A DNA stretch of 64,000 nucleotides from Pseudomonadota bacterium. GTDB lineage: Bacteria > Pseudomonadota > Gammaproteobacteria > Burkholderiales > Burkholderiaceae_C. This document shows positions 9,765 through 17,552 of this stretch, piece by piece. Made by a program: the position numbers and the translations under genes. Each line of letters starts with the position of its first letter. The stretch's first letter is position 1. The stretch lies in the NCBI GenBank assembly GCA_020161145.1, contig JAIUPQ010000002.1:124001-188000 (forward strand), in the 5' to 3' direction. The notes beneath the pieces were generated by a model. It was not told the origin of the DNA, searched no databases, and saw only the letters and a list, made by a program, of their open reading frames with translations.

Positions 9765-10532
9765 ATGCGCTGGCTAGACTGGCCCGCAACCATGAGTTCT
9801 GCTGCCCTGCCCATCGATCTGGCCGTCGCTGCGCCGCGTGAAGGCCTGCGTCTGGACGCTGCCCTGCTGCTGCTCAAGCAGGCGGGGGTTGCCCTGCCGG
9901 CCAGGGGCTGGTCAGGCGATCCGGTGTGGATGCAGGCGCTGATCGACGGGCTGTGTGAGTTGTCCAGCCGCGATGCGCTGACCGGCCTGGTCAATCGCCG
10001 CGCCTTTGAGGCCGCGCTGGCCCGGGAGGCCGACCGCGTGGCCCGCTCCGGCGAGTCGGCGCTGCTGCTGTACCTGGATGTCGATCACTTCAAGCACGTC
10101 AACGACACCTATGGCCATGGTGCGGGCGACCGCGTCATCCAGGCCGTGGCCCAGACGCTGACGCAATGTGTGCGGCCCATGGACTTGCCGGCTCGCATTG
10201 GCGGCGAAGAGTTCGCCATCATCCTGCCCAACTGCTCACCGGCTTTCGGCCTGCTGGTGGCCGAGCGCCTGCGCGAGCGCGTGCAGGCCTGCCTGATTCC
10301 CACCGGCCCCAACCAGCATCTGGGCGTCACCATCAGCGTGGGGGGGGCCTACGCACCGCAGTGGGTGCGCTGCACGCCGCGCCTGTGGGCCGAACGGGCT
10401 GATCTGCAGCTCTACCGCGCCAAGAGCGAGGGGCGCAATCGCACCTGCCTGGAGCCCACTGCCGTCTCCACCGTCAGCGCAGAAGAAAAAAGCCTGCTGT
10501 TTGGCACCACCCAACCGGGGGTCTTGACGTGA
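9765..10532 (+). CDS. Diguanylate cyclase (GGDEF domain)
   Basis: This 255-residue protein would make cyclic di-GMP from two GTP. Residues 1-85 form a short N-terminal region with no recognised domain and no membrane segment. The GGDEF domain begins at DALTGLVNRRAFEAAL. The Mg-binding YLDVDHFKHVNDTYGH and the active-site GGEEF variant (ARIGGEEFAIILP) are intact, so it should be catalytic. I saw no clear RxxD inhibitory site just before the motif. I chose the ATG with AAGGAG 7 nt upstream; another ATG ten codons later is possible. It lies beside cheR and the MinD/FlhG-like gene, consistent with motility control. Confidence 0.9.
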   Translation: MRWLDWPATMSSAALPIDLAVAAPREGLRLDAALLLLKQAGVALPARGWSGDPVWMQALIDGLCELSSRDALTGLVNRRAFEAALAREADRVARSGESALLLYLDVDHFKHVNDTYGHGAGDRVIQAVAQTLTQCVRPMDLPARIGGEEFAIILPNCSPAFGLLVAERLRERVQACLIPTGPNQHLGVTISVGGAYAPQWVRCTPRLWAERADLQLYRAKSEGRNRTCLEPTAVSTVSAEEKSLLFGTTQPGVLT

Positions 10533-10593
10533 GACCCCATCCATTTCACGTGGTGCTCCCGCTGCGCATGCACAAACACAAAAGGCAACCATC

Positions 10594-11367
10594 ATGACCC
10601 GCGCTCACATCACAGCGGTCACCAGCGGCAAAGGCGGCGTGGGCAAGACCTTTCTGACCGCCAACCTGGCGGCCGCCCTGACCCGTGCCGGCGAGCGCGT
10701 GCTCGTGCTCGACGCCGACCTGGGCCTGGCCAACCTCGACGTGGTGCTGGGTCTGCACCCCAAGATCACGTTGCACGACGTGTTCACCGGCAACCACAAG
10801 CTGGAGCGCGCCATCATCGAAGCCCCGGGCGGATTCGACTGCCTGCTGGCCGGCTCCGGCATGGTCGAGTACTCGCGCCTCACGCCCGAGGTGCGCGACC
10901 AGCTCGTGCAGGTCATCGCCACGCTGCGCCCGCGCTACGACCGCATCCTGCTGGACACCGGTGCCGGCATCTCCGACGTGGTGCTCTACACCATCTCGCT
11001 GGCCGATGACGTCATCGTCGTCGCCACCCCCGAGCCCACCTCGATGACCGACGCCTACGCCACCATCAAGGTGCTGACCACCACCCAGGGCCGGCGCGGC
11101 GTGCAGCTGGTGGTCAACCAGGTGGGCCAGGCCGGCGAGGGCCAGGTCATCCGCAACCAGTTGCAGCAGGTGGTGGACCGCTACGTGGCCCCCGCCGTGG
11201 GCCATGCCGTGCGCTTGCACATGGTGGGCGAGGTGGCTGCCGACTCCAGCGTGCGCGAGGCCGTGCGGCGGCGCCAATTGCTGCTGGAGAGCCTGCCCGG
11301 CAGCGCCGCCGCCCAGGGCGTGCAGGCCATTGCCCAGCGCCTCACCGCGCTGGCTGCCGTCGCGTAG
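10594..11367 (+). CDS. MinD/FlhG-family P-loop ATPase
   Basis: This 257-residue ParA/MinD superfamily ATPase positions something at a cell pole or membrane. The deviant Walker A is TSGKGGVGKT near the N-terminus; the VLDADLGLANLDVVLG stretch and the LLDTGAGISD switch are typical of FlhG/FleN and MinD. There is no clear amphipathic MinD membrane-targeting helix at the C-terminus. FlhG is favoured by the neighbouring chemotaxis and c-di-GMP genes, but flhF is absent here, so I give no symbol. No DNA-binding domain is seen. Confidence 0.85.
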   Translation: MTRAHITAVTSGKGGVGKTFLTANLAAALTRAGERVLVLDADLGLANLDVVLGLHPKITLHDVFTGNHKLERAIIEAPGGFDCLLAGSGMVEYSRLTPEVRDQLVQVIATLRPRYDRILLDTGAGISDVVLYTISLADDVIVVATPEPTSMTDAYATIKVLTTTQGRRGVQLVVNQVGQAGEGQVIRNQLQQVVDRYVAPAVGHAVRLHMVGEVAADSSVREAVRRRQLLLESLPGSAAAQGVQAIAQRLTALAAVA

Positions 11368-11416
11368 CTGCGTGTAGCCGCGTGAGGCGGCGCGGCACTG
11401 GCTTAGCATCGCCCGC

Positions 11417-11788
11417 ATGGCTTTGTTTGATGACCTGGGCGGCGAGCCCGCCGTGCGGCGCCTGGTAGACCGCTTTTACGACTTGATGGACCTGGAGCCC
11501 GGCTACGCCGCGCTGCGCGCCACGCATGGCCCCACGCTGGATGCCGCCCGCGACAAACTCTTCTGGTTCTTGTGTGGTTGGCTGGGCGGCCCCGACCTCT
11601 ATGTGCAGCGCTTTGGCCACCCGCAACTGCGGGCACGCCACCTGCCGTTTGCCATCGGCCTGCAGGAGCGCAACCAATGGGTGGCCTGCATGAGCCAGGC
11701 CATGCGCGAGTGCGGGGTGCCTGAGCCCCTGCGCGAGCAGCTGGAGCACGCCTTCATGCAGACCGCCGACTGGATGAGGAACCGTTGA
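11417..11788 (+). CDS. Group II truncated haemoglobin
   Basis: This 123-residue cytoplasmic haem protein is a trHb2 globin, implicated in oxygen or NO handling. Family features are the FDDLGGEPAVRRLVDRFYDLM start, the LFWFLCGWLGGPDLY helix with the Trp G8 region, and GHPQLRARHLPF holding the proximal histidine. The length is as expected for a 2-over-2 globin. It follows the MinD-like gene by 49 nt, and two hairpins lie after its stop. Confidence 0.9.
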   Translation: MALFDDLGGEPAVRRLVDRFYDLMDLEPGYAALRATHGPTLDAARDKLFWFLCGWLGGPDLYVQRFGHPQLRARHLPFAIGLQERNQWVACMSQAMRECGVPEPLREQLEHAFMQTADWMRNR

Positions 11789-11798
11789 CCACCCCCTA

Positions 11799-11830
11799 CG
11801 CGATCACAGATCGCGCCCCCTCATAGGGGG
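11799..11830 (+). terminator. Two adjacent perfect hairpins after the globin gene
   Basis: Eleven bases after the globin stop lies CGCGATC-aca-GATCGCG, a 7-bp stem with a 3-nt loop. It is followed directly by CCCCCT-cat-AGGGGG, a 6-bp stem with a 3-nt loop. Neither is followed by a T-run, so rho-independent termination is uncertain. The position, in the gap before a convergent gene, fits a transcription end or an RNA-stabilising element. Confidence 0.4.
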
Positions 11831-11932
11831 CACTGCCAGTGGACCGGCCAAGCCGGATCCACGGCAGTCAGCTAGGTAGGTCAAGGCATGCGAGGGATTG
11901 GTGCGCGTGCTGGCTTGCGCCGTGGGTCAGGC

Positions 11933-12571
11933 TCAGTTCACCAGGTTGGCCAGGCCCAGCGGGGCCAGGTCGCCGGCGCCCTGGCGCACCAGCACCGGCT
12001 CGCCCTGCGAGAGGTCGATGACGGTGGTGGGTTGGCGCGAGCAGGCGCCCGCGTCCACCACCGCGTCCAGTTGCGGCCCCAGGCGCTCGATGATCTCCTC
12101 GGCGTCGTTCAGCGCCTCGTCCTCGCCAGGCGGAATCAGCGTCGTGGCCAGCAGCGGCTGGCCCAGCTCGTCCAGCAGCCCCTGCAACACCGCATGTGCC
12201 GGCACGCGCAGGCCGATGGTGCGGCGAGAGGGGTGCGACAGGCGGCGCGGCACCTCCTTGGTGGCGTCCAGGATGAAGGTGTACGGCCCCGGCGTGGCCA
12301 GCTTGAGCAGCCGGTACTGGCTGTTGTCCACGCGGGCGTAGGTGGCCAGCTCCGAGAGGTCGCGGCACAGCAGCGTCAGGTGATGGCGCTCGTCCACGCC
12401 GCGCAGCCGGCGCAGCCGCTCGGCAGCGGTCTTGTCATCCAGGTGGCAGGCCAGCGCATAGCTCGAATCGGTGGGCACGGCCAACACGCCACCCCGATGC
12501 AGCAGCGCAGCAGCCTGCTTGAGCAGACGCGGCTGCGGGTTGGCGGGGTGCAGGTCGTAACGGATGGTCAT
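11933..12571 (-). CDS. yciO: YciO-like threonylcarbamoyl-AMP synthase family protein
   Basis: This 212-residue protein belongs to the Sua5/YciO/YrdC superfamily, whose TsaC branch makes threonylcarbamoyl-AMP for tRNA t6A. The sequence matches the YciO branch: VLAVPTDSSYALACHLDDK near 29-47, RLRGVDERHHLTLLCRD near 55-71, and PGPYTFILDATKEVPRRL near 93-110. The lysine of the KxR motif appears replaced in the RLRGVDERHHLTLLCRD region (typical TsaC reads KxR..P), so a role distinct from t6A synthesis is likely. It is the distal gene after the kinase gene on this strand, 15 nt from its stop. Confidence 0.82.
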   Translation of the reverse strand: MTIRYDLHPANPQPRLLKQAAALLHRGGVLAVPTDSSYALACHLDDKTAAERLRRLRGVDERHHLTLLCRDLSELATYARVDNSQYRLLKLATPGPYTFILDATKEVPRRLSHPSRRTIGLRVPAHAVLQGLLDELGQPLLATTLIPPGEDEALNDAEEIIERLGPQLDAVVDAGACSRQPTTVIDLSQGEPVLVRQGAGDLAPLGLANLVN

Positions 12572-12586
12572 GGGGGTGATTGTTTC

Positions 12587-13927
12587 TCATCCGCCTGATG
12601 TGGCCAGCGTCACCGTCACCCGCAACCCGCCCAGTTGCGGGGTGCGGTCCACCACCACCTGCCAGCCCCGGGATTCGGCCAGCCGGCGCACGATGGACCA
12701 GCCCAGCCCGCTGCCGCTGGCCTCGTGGCCCAGCACCCGGAAAAAGCGCTCACCCAGGCGGGCCAGATCGGCGTCGCCCAGACCGGGGCCACTGTCGGCG
12801 ACGGTCAGCGTGGTGGTGCCGGGCGTGGCCGCAATGGTCACCTCGATGCGGGCACCCTCGGGGCTGTAGCGCAACGCGTTGTCGGTGAGGTTGCGCACCA
12901 GCATGGCCAGTTGCGCCTCGTCGGCGGCTACGTGTGCATGTGCAGGGGCTTCCAGCCCCAGCTCCTGCTGGCGCGCCAGTGCGGCCGGCGCCAGCTCGGC
13001 CAGCACCAGGCGGGCCACGGTGGCCAGGCAGGCGGCCGGCGCCACCGGGGCTTGCGCCTGGGCATCGAGCCGGGCCAGGGCCAGCAGTTGCGTCACCAGC
13101 CGGGCCGCGCGGTCGCAGCCCTGCAGCACACCGGCCAGCGCATGGGTGTGGGCGTCGCCCTGGGGTTGGGTCAGCGCGGCCTGGGCCTGGGCGCGGATGG
13201 CGGCGATGGGGGTGCGCAGCTCGTGGGCGGCATCGGCGGTGAAGCGGCGCTCGCCGGCCAGCGTGGCCTCGACGCGGGCAAACAAGGCGTTGAGGGCCTG
13301 CACCAGCGGCACCACCTCGGAGGGCACCCCATCCAGCCCCACCGGGCGCAGCGCCGCCGGGTCGCGCGCCGCCACGTGCAGCGAGAGCGTGTGCAACGGG
13401 CTCAGCGCCCGGCCAATGGCCCAGTGGCCCAGCAGCGCCAGCAGGGGCAGGGCCAGCGCCAACGGCCAGCCCATGCCAGCCCAGACGGCGTTGAGCACAT
13501 GGCGGCGCGCGGCGATGGTTTCACCGGCCAGCGCCGTGCGCCCGCGCGCGGGGTCGTGGGCGACATAGATCCGCCAGCGCTCACCGTGGTGGGTCAGCGT
13601 GTGGTGACCGGCGGCGGCGTTGGGGGGCAGCAGCGGCTGGGCGTCGCTGGCCCCGCCCGAGCGCCCGATGAGCCGACCGTCCTGGTAGACCTGATAGACG
13701 ACGCGGGCGTCCGCCTCCTCGGCCTCGCGCGCCGGGCGGGGTGCGGGAGGGGGGCTGTCGGACTGCGCCAGCAGCAGCGTGGCGGTGTCCTCCAGCCGGT
13801 CGTCCAGCAACTCCTTGAGTTCGTGGTACACGCCCCACCCGACCAGACCGGCGCTGACCAGCCACAGACCCGCCAGGCTGGCCAGCCAGAAGGTCAGCAA
13901 CCGCCGCCGCAGCGAAGGCGTGCTCAA
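12587..13927 (-). CDS. Two-component sensor histidine kinase (QseC/TctE type)
   Basis: This 446-residue membrane kinase has an N-terminal TM helix (FWLASLAGLWLVSAGLVGWG), a periplasmic region of about 120 residues, and a second TM helix near 175-195. A HAMP-like linker follows, then the H-box (ADAAHELRTPIAAIRAQ). The ATP domain has the N-box (RNLTDNALRYSPEGARIEV) and the DSGPGLG G-box. The likely start is a TTG inside the overlap TTGA with the regulator stop. The signal sensed is unknown. The pair with the upstream OmpR-type regulator is clear from the overlap. Confidence 0.9.
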   Translation of the reverse strand: MSTPSLRRRLLTFWLASLAGLWLVSAGLVGWGVYHELKELLDDRLEDTATLLLAQSDSPPPAPRPAREAEEADARVVYQVYQDGRLIGRSGGASDAQPLLPPNAAAGHHTLTHHGERWRIYVAHDPARGRTALAGETIAARRHVLNAVWAGMGWPLALALPLLALLGHWAIGRALSPLHTLSLHVAARDPAALRPVGLDGVPSEVVPLVQALNALFARVEATLAGERRFTADAAHELRTPIAAIRAQAQAALTQPQGDAHTHALAGVLQGCDRAARLVTQLLALARLDAQAQAPVAPAACLATVARLVLAELAPAALARQQELGLEAPAHAHVAADEAQLAMLVRNLTDNALRYSPEGARIEVTIAATPGTTTLTVADSGPGLGDADLARLGERFFRVLGHEASGSGLGWSIVRRLAESRGWQVVVDRTPQLGGLRVTVTLATSGG

Positions 13928-14580
13928 CGCGGCACCATGTAGCCGATGCCGCGCACCGTCTTGATGGTGCCGCTGCCCAGCTTGCGTCGCAGGTGGTGCA
14001 CGTAGACCTCGATGGTGTTGCTCTCGACCTCCTGGCCCCAGGCGTACAGGCACTGCTCGATCTGCTCGCGCGCCAGCACCCGCCCGGCGGCCAGCATCAG
14101 CGCGTGCAGCACATCGAATTCGCGGGCCGACAGCGGCACCACGGCCTCCGCCAGCCACACCTGGCGCGACGCCGGCTCGAGGCGGATGGCGCCGGCCTGC
14201 AGCGCCTCGTCGGCCTGGCCATGGGCACGGCGCACCAGCGCCCGCAGGCGAGCGGCCAACTCGTGCAGATCCACCGGTTTGACCACGTAGTCGTCGGCCC
14301 CCGCATCCAGGCCGCTCACGCGGTCGGGCACCGCATCGCGTGAGGTCAGCACCAGCACCGGCACCGTGCAGCCGCTGCGGCGCACGCTGGCCAGCGCGTC
14401 CAGGCCGTCCAGCATGGGCAACCCCAGATCCAGCACCCCGGCGGCGTAGTGACCGCTGCGCAGCTCGCGCTCGGCCGCGTCGCCCGTGCGCACCCAGTCC
14501 ACCTGAAAGCCCAGGCCGCGCAGGCCGGCACGCAGGCCATCGCCCAGCAAGGGGTCGTCTTCAGCGATGAGGATGCGCAT
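13924..14580 (-). CDS. OmpR-family response regulator (QseB/TctD type)
   Basis: This 218-residue regulator has a receiver domain with the acidic EDD near residue 8, the phospho-acceptor in GVLDLGLPMLDG, and the conserved lysine in YVVKPVDLHEL. A C-terminal winged helix follows (SAREFDVLHALMLAAGRV, then NTIEVYVHHLRRKLG). It is the first gene of the regulator-kinase pair and overlaps the kinase start by 4 nt. Its targets are not visible from the sequence. The gap to the divergent DUF465 gene is 117 nt. Confidence 0.92.
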   Translation of the reverse strand: MRILIAEDDPLLGDGLRAGLRGLGFQVDWVRTGDAAERELRSGHYAAGVLDLGLPMLDGLDALASVRRSGCTVPVLVLTSRDAVPDRVSGLDAGADDYVVKPVDLHELAARLRALVRRAHGQADEALQAGAIRLEPASRQVWLAEAVVPLSAREFDVLHALMLAAGRVLAREQIEQCLYAWGQEVESNTIEVYVHHLRRKLGSGTIKTVRGIGYMVPR

Positions 14581-14697
14581 GGGGCAGCGGCAGCAGCGTT
14601 CCGGGTTGGGTCCATTGTCAGGGTAGGTACAACCGGCCCGACTGGGTCCAAATGGGCTTTACAGTTGGGGGGTATTGCCACAGAGGAGAGCCCTCCC

Positions 14698-14922
14698 ATG
14701 TTCCCCGAGTACCGCGACCTCATCACCGAACTCAAAACCAGCGACACGCACTTTGTGCACCTCTTCGACAAACACAATGCGCTGGATCAGCGCATCAAGA
14801 ACATGGAGGCCCGTATCGAAGTGGCCACCCACGAAGAGATCGAGACGCTGAAAAAAGAGAAGCTGGCCATCAAGGACGAGCTCTATTCGGTGCTGCGCAA
14901 GGCCTCGGCCGAAAAGACCTGA
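14698..14922 (+). CDS. DUF465 (YdcH-like) small protein
   Basis: This 74-residue, highly charged, helical protein belongs to the YdcH/DUF465 family. Family hallmarks are the YRDLITELKTSDTHFVHLFD start and NALDQRIKNMEAR, followed by ETLKKEKLAIKDELY at the end. Members are widespread small cytoplasmic proteins of unknown role. An AGAGGAGAG ribosome binding site precedes the ATG. Its stop lies 5 nt from that of the convergent PHP gene. Confidence 0.88.
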   Translation: MFPEYRDLITELKTSDTHFVHLFDKHNALDQRIKNMEARIEVATHEEIETLKKEKLAIKDELYSVLRKASAEKT

Positions 14923-14927
14923 GCCCT

Positions 14928-15800
14928 TCAGGCCCGCGCGCACGCCACGGCCTGGGCCAGCGGCGCGCGTTGCCATACCGGCGTGAGCTGTGGCGGCAAT
15001 GCCGCCAGCATGCCGGGCAGCACGCGGCTTTCATCCGGCGCGTGGAAGTCTGAGCCCCTGGAGGCGGCCAGGCCCCAGGTGCGTGCCTGTTGCGCCGCCA
15101 ACTGCACCTCGGCCGGCGAGTGGCTGCCGCAGACCACCTCAATGCCCGCGCCGCCCAGATCGGTGAACGCCGCCAGCAGCGCGTTTTCCCCACTGAGCCC
15201 CAGCCGGTAGCGCCCGGGGTGGGCAATCACCGCCACCCCGCCGGCGCGGCGGATCCAGCCCACCGCAGCGCCCAGCGTGGCCCAGGTGTGCGGCACGTAG
15301 CCGGGCTTGCCGCTGCGTAGATAGTGGTGAAACACCTCGCCCACGCTGGGCGCGTGGCCGGTCTGCACCAGCCAGCGCGCAAAGTGGGTGCGCGAGATCG
15401 AAGGCAGGTTGGGCGCCAGCGCCGCCGCGCCCTCGAACGCACCCCTGATGCCTGCGCGTGCCAGGCTTTGGCCCATGGCCTGCGCCCGCGCCACGCGGCC
15501 TGCGCGCAGATGGGCCAGACCGGCGTCCAGCGTGGCGTCGGCCACATCCACACCCAGGCCCAGCACGTGAATGGTCTCGGTCAGAAAGCTGACCGAAATT
15601 TCCACGCCCCCAACCCAGGCCAGCCCCAGATCCAGCGCGGCCTCGCGGGCCAGGGCCTGCCCCGCCAGCGTGTCGTGGTCGGTCAGCGCCCACAAGTCCA
15701 CCCCGCCCGCCTGGGCCAGCGCCGCCACCTCGGCAGGCGCCAGTGCGCCATCGGAGTGGGTGCTGTGGCTGTGAAGGTCGGCGTTCGGAAAAAGCGGCAC
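14928..15800 (-). CDS. PHP-domain phosphoesterase (YciV/RNase AM family)
   Basis: This PHP-domain protein of about 290 residues is related to E. coli YciV (RNase AM / nucleoside 3',5'-bisphosphate phosphatase). The first metal motif NADLHSHSTHSDG opens the domain; LWALTDHDTLAG, VGGVEISV, VIAHPGRY and SRGSDFHAPDE are the later metal-binding or active-site motifs. The start is uncertain: I chose the GTG (MPLFPNADLH) because family members begin just before the first motif. The frame stays open for 68 more codons upstream without similarity. A YciO-like gene lies 2.4 kb downstream on the same strand. Confidence 0.85.
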   Translation of the reverse strand: MPLFPNADLHSHSTHSDGALAPAEVAALAQAGGVDLWALTDHDTLAGQALAREAALDLGLAWVGGVEISVSFLTETIHVLGLGVDVADATLDAGLAHLRAGRVARAQAMGQSLARAGIRGAFEGAAALAPNLPSISRTHFARWLVQTGHAPSVGEVFHHYLRSGKPGYVPHTWATLGAAVGWIRRAGGVAVIAHPGRYRLGLSGENALLAAFTDLGGAGIEVVCGSHSPAEVQLAAQQARTWGLAASRGSDFHAPDESRVLPGMLAALPPQLTPVWQRAPLAQAVACARA

Positions 15801-16224
15801 AGCTGGATTTTCGGCCAGTTGGTGGGGAACTGTTGGGTTGGGTTGATTGGGGCGAGGTCGGCGTGGCAGGGCGCGCTTGCCCCGACACAGCGGCTTCGTC
15901 CGGCAGGTCGGATGGGCTAGTATGGATGCGCCAAAACACAAGTCTGTCAGGACTGCATGAACCACCGAGCGTTGCTGCCGGTCGGCAGGGTTGCTGGGCG
16001 ACATGCCGCCAGCGCGGCCATGTCATGACGCAGGTGTGGTGTTGGGGCGCAGTGGGATGCGCCCGAAAGCAGGGGGGGCGGCAGCGCCACATGGGGACCG
16101 CTGGGCGGCCCTTGCAGCGTGGTCACCGTGCCAGAAATCAGCGCTCGCGTGGCAATGCTTCGACGATCACGGCGCGGTGTGGGTTATTCAGCCCCTCCTT
16201 GGAATCAATTGGTCATGCCTTGCG
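15801..16224 (+). other. Intergenic stretch with no gene seen
   Basis: These 424 bases lie between the divergent side of the PHP gene and the end of the small methyltransferase gene. I found no convincing coding frame, RNA gene or terminator. GC content drops toward the right end, marking the left edge of the lower-GC insert. The promoter of the PHP gene should be here, but I saw no strong -35/-10 pair. Confidence 0.4.
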
Positions 16225-16671
16225 TCACAGCCAGCGCGGAACCGATTGTTTGTACTCGATATATTCGGTGCCGAATTTCGACGCCATGGCCGTTTCCTCG
16301 ATCGGTATGTACCAGTAGTTCGCAAGCGCGAAAAAACCAAGAGGTACAATAACTGGTGAACTTGATCCAAGTATGAATGCCACCCCGACCAGGAAAATGA
16401 GCATGCCAAGGTACATGGGATTGCGTGTTCGGCGAAACAGCCCTTCCTGGGTCAGCTTTCCAGGCTCCCCAAAGGTGTTTATGTTGGTGCCGATGCGACG
16501 GAACAGCCGCGCATGCCAGTTTGCAATGCCGAATCCGGCGACAACCAAGGCAAGACCCGCCCAATTTGCTGGTCGTGGCACCAGATGGACGACGGGTGCG
16601 GCTACATGGAGCAAGAGCATCATGCCAACCGACATGAGCACGACGACAGGTGGAAGCAGCAACAGGCGCAT
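16225..16671 (-). CDS. Isoprenylcysteine methyltransferase-like membrane protein
   Basis: This 148-residue integral membrane protein is of the ICMT / phospholipid-methyltransferase-like family, with about four hydrophobic helices. The C-terminal signature is present: GLFRRTRNPMYLGMLIFLVG (the RNPMY SAM-contact motif), followed by IPIEETAMASKFGTEYIEYK with the conserved EE and FG-x-EY pattern. A likely role is methylation of a lipid or small hydrophobic substrate. It is divergent from a Crp/Fnr gene across 77 nt and lies in the lower-GC insert. Confidence 0.78.
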   Translation of the reverse strand: MRLLLLPPVVVLMSVGMMLLLHVAAPVVHLVPRPANWAGLALVVAGFGIANWHARLFRRIGTNINTFGEPGKLTQEGLFRRTRNPMYLGMLIFLVGVAFILGSSSPVIVPLGFFALANYWYIPIEETAMASKFGTEYIEYKQSVPRWL

Positions 16672-16748
16672 GGCGATCTCCTTTGGACTGAACGACCTGC
16701 CTAGCTTGCCTGCGCAAGCATGGAACCGCGATAACCTGGGTTAACGGC

Positions 16749-17342
16749 ATGGGCACCGTATCGACGCCAGAGGTTTTTAGGCGCTTGGCGGGCTCGGATC
16801 TGCCAACCACGAGCGGCTTGGTTCACGCCACCGCACAACGCCGACTCGAGCCCGGTGAAGCGCTGTTCCACGTTGGTGACAGCATCCCCTTTGTTTTTGT
16901 TGTCAACACGGGTGTTATAAAACTTGTGTATGAGACGCTGTCGGGTGATTCCTGGATCAAGGGGTTTGCGCAGACCGGCATCTGCTTTGCAAGCCTGATG
17001 GCATTGGAAAATGGCGGGGTGACGAACTTTTCCGCCTATGCCGTGACCGAGTCCATGATTGATATCATAGAGTATCGCAAAATTCAGCAACTGGCCGATT
17101 GTCACATCGAATGGCAACGCGCGCTTGGCAATGCCTTCAAACTCTATGGCCAGCGAAAAGAGAGGCGTGAGCTGGAGCTTCTGACGCGCTCACCTGAAGA
17201 GCGGTATCTCAGGTTTCTCAGTGAGCACGCCGAACTTGCAGCCTGCATTCGCCAGCACGATATCGCAAGCTACATCAGGGTTACACCTGTTGCACTCAGC
17301 CGGATCCGGGCGCGTCTCAAAGCTCAAGGAAGACTCGCGTGA
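16749..17342 (+). CDS. Crp/Fnr-family transcription regulator
   Basis: This 197-residue regulator has an N-terminal cyclic-nucleotide-binding-like beta-roll (RRLEPGEALFHVGDSIPFVFVV, with GVIKLVYE following). A long dimer helix and a C-terminal winged helix follow (QHDIASYIRVTPVALSRIRARL). No N-terminal cysteine cluster for an Fnr iron-sulfur centre is seen, so it is not a classical Fnr. It probably controls the divergent methyltransferase gene and the downstream serine hydrolase gene. GC is near 45-50 percent in parts, well below the flanks. Confidence 0.85.
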   Translation: MGTVSTPEVFRRLAGSDLPTTSGLVHATAQRRLEPGEALFHVGDSIPFVFVVNTGVIKLVYETLSGDSWIKGFAQTGICFASLMALENGGVTNFSAYAVTESMIDIIEYRKIQQLADCHIEWQRALGNAFKLYGQRKERRELELLTRSPEERYLRFLSEHAELAACIRQHDIASYIRVTPVALSRIRARLKAQGRLA

Positions 17343-17475
17343 TGCACAACCCGTCATTCCACCGGATCTATGCAAAGTTTCGCGCAAATTCTGTTGCTTG
17401 GCCGGGGTTTTTATTGGTGCATGGTTGGGCTTGTGTGAAAAAAATGGATAACGATTTGCCCGGATTGATGCCATT

Positions 17476-17506
17476 TTGCGGTCCGGCTCAAGTCGGGCGT
17501 TATACA
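17476..17506 (+). promoter_or_regulatory. Candidate promoter of the serine hydrolase gene
   Basis: TTGCGG at 17476-17481 and TTATAC at 17500-17505 are spaced by 18 nt, a good sigma-70 match by bacterial standards. The predicted transcript would start about 40 nt before the serine hydrolase ATG. The 210-nt gap upstream of the gene is AT-rich, unlike most of the window. Confidence 0.4.
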
Positions 17507-17552
17507 TAAAATGGATTTCCTGGCCCAGTCAGGTCTTACGTAGAAGACGCAC

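Noticed and set aside
15801..16224. Coding sequence in the gap left of the low-GC insert
   Set aside because: Short frames overlap on both strands, and none has a recognisable motif or start signal.
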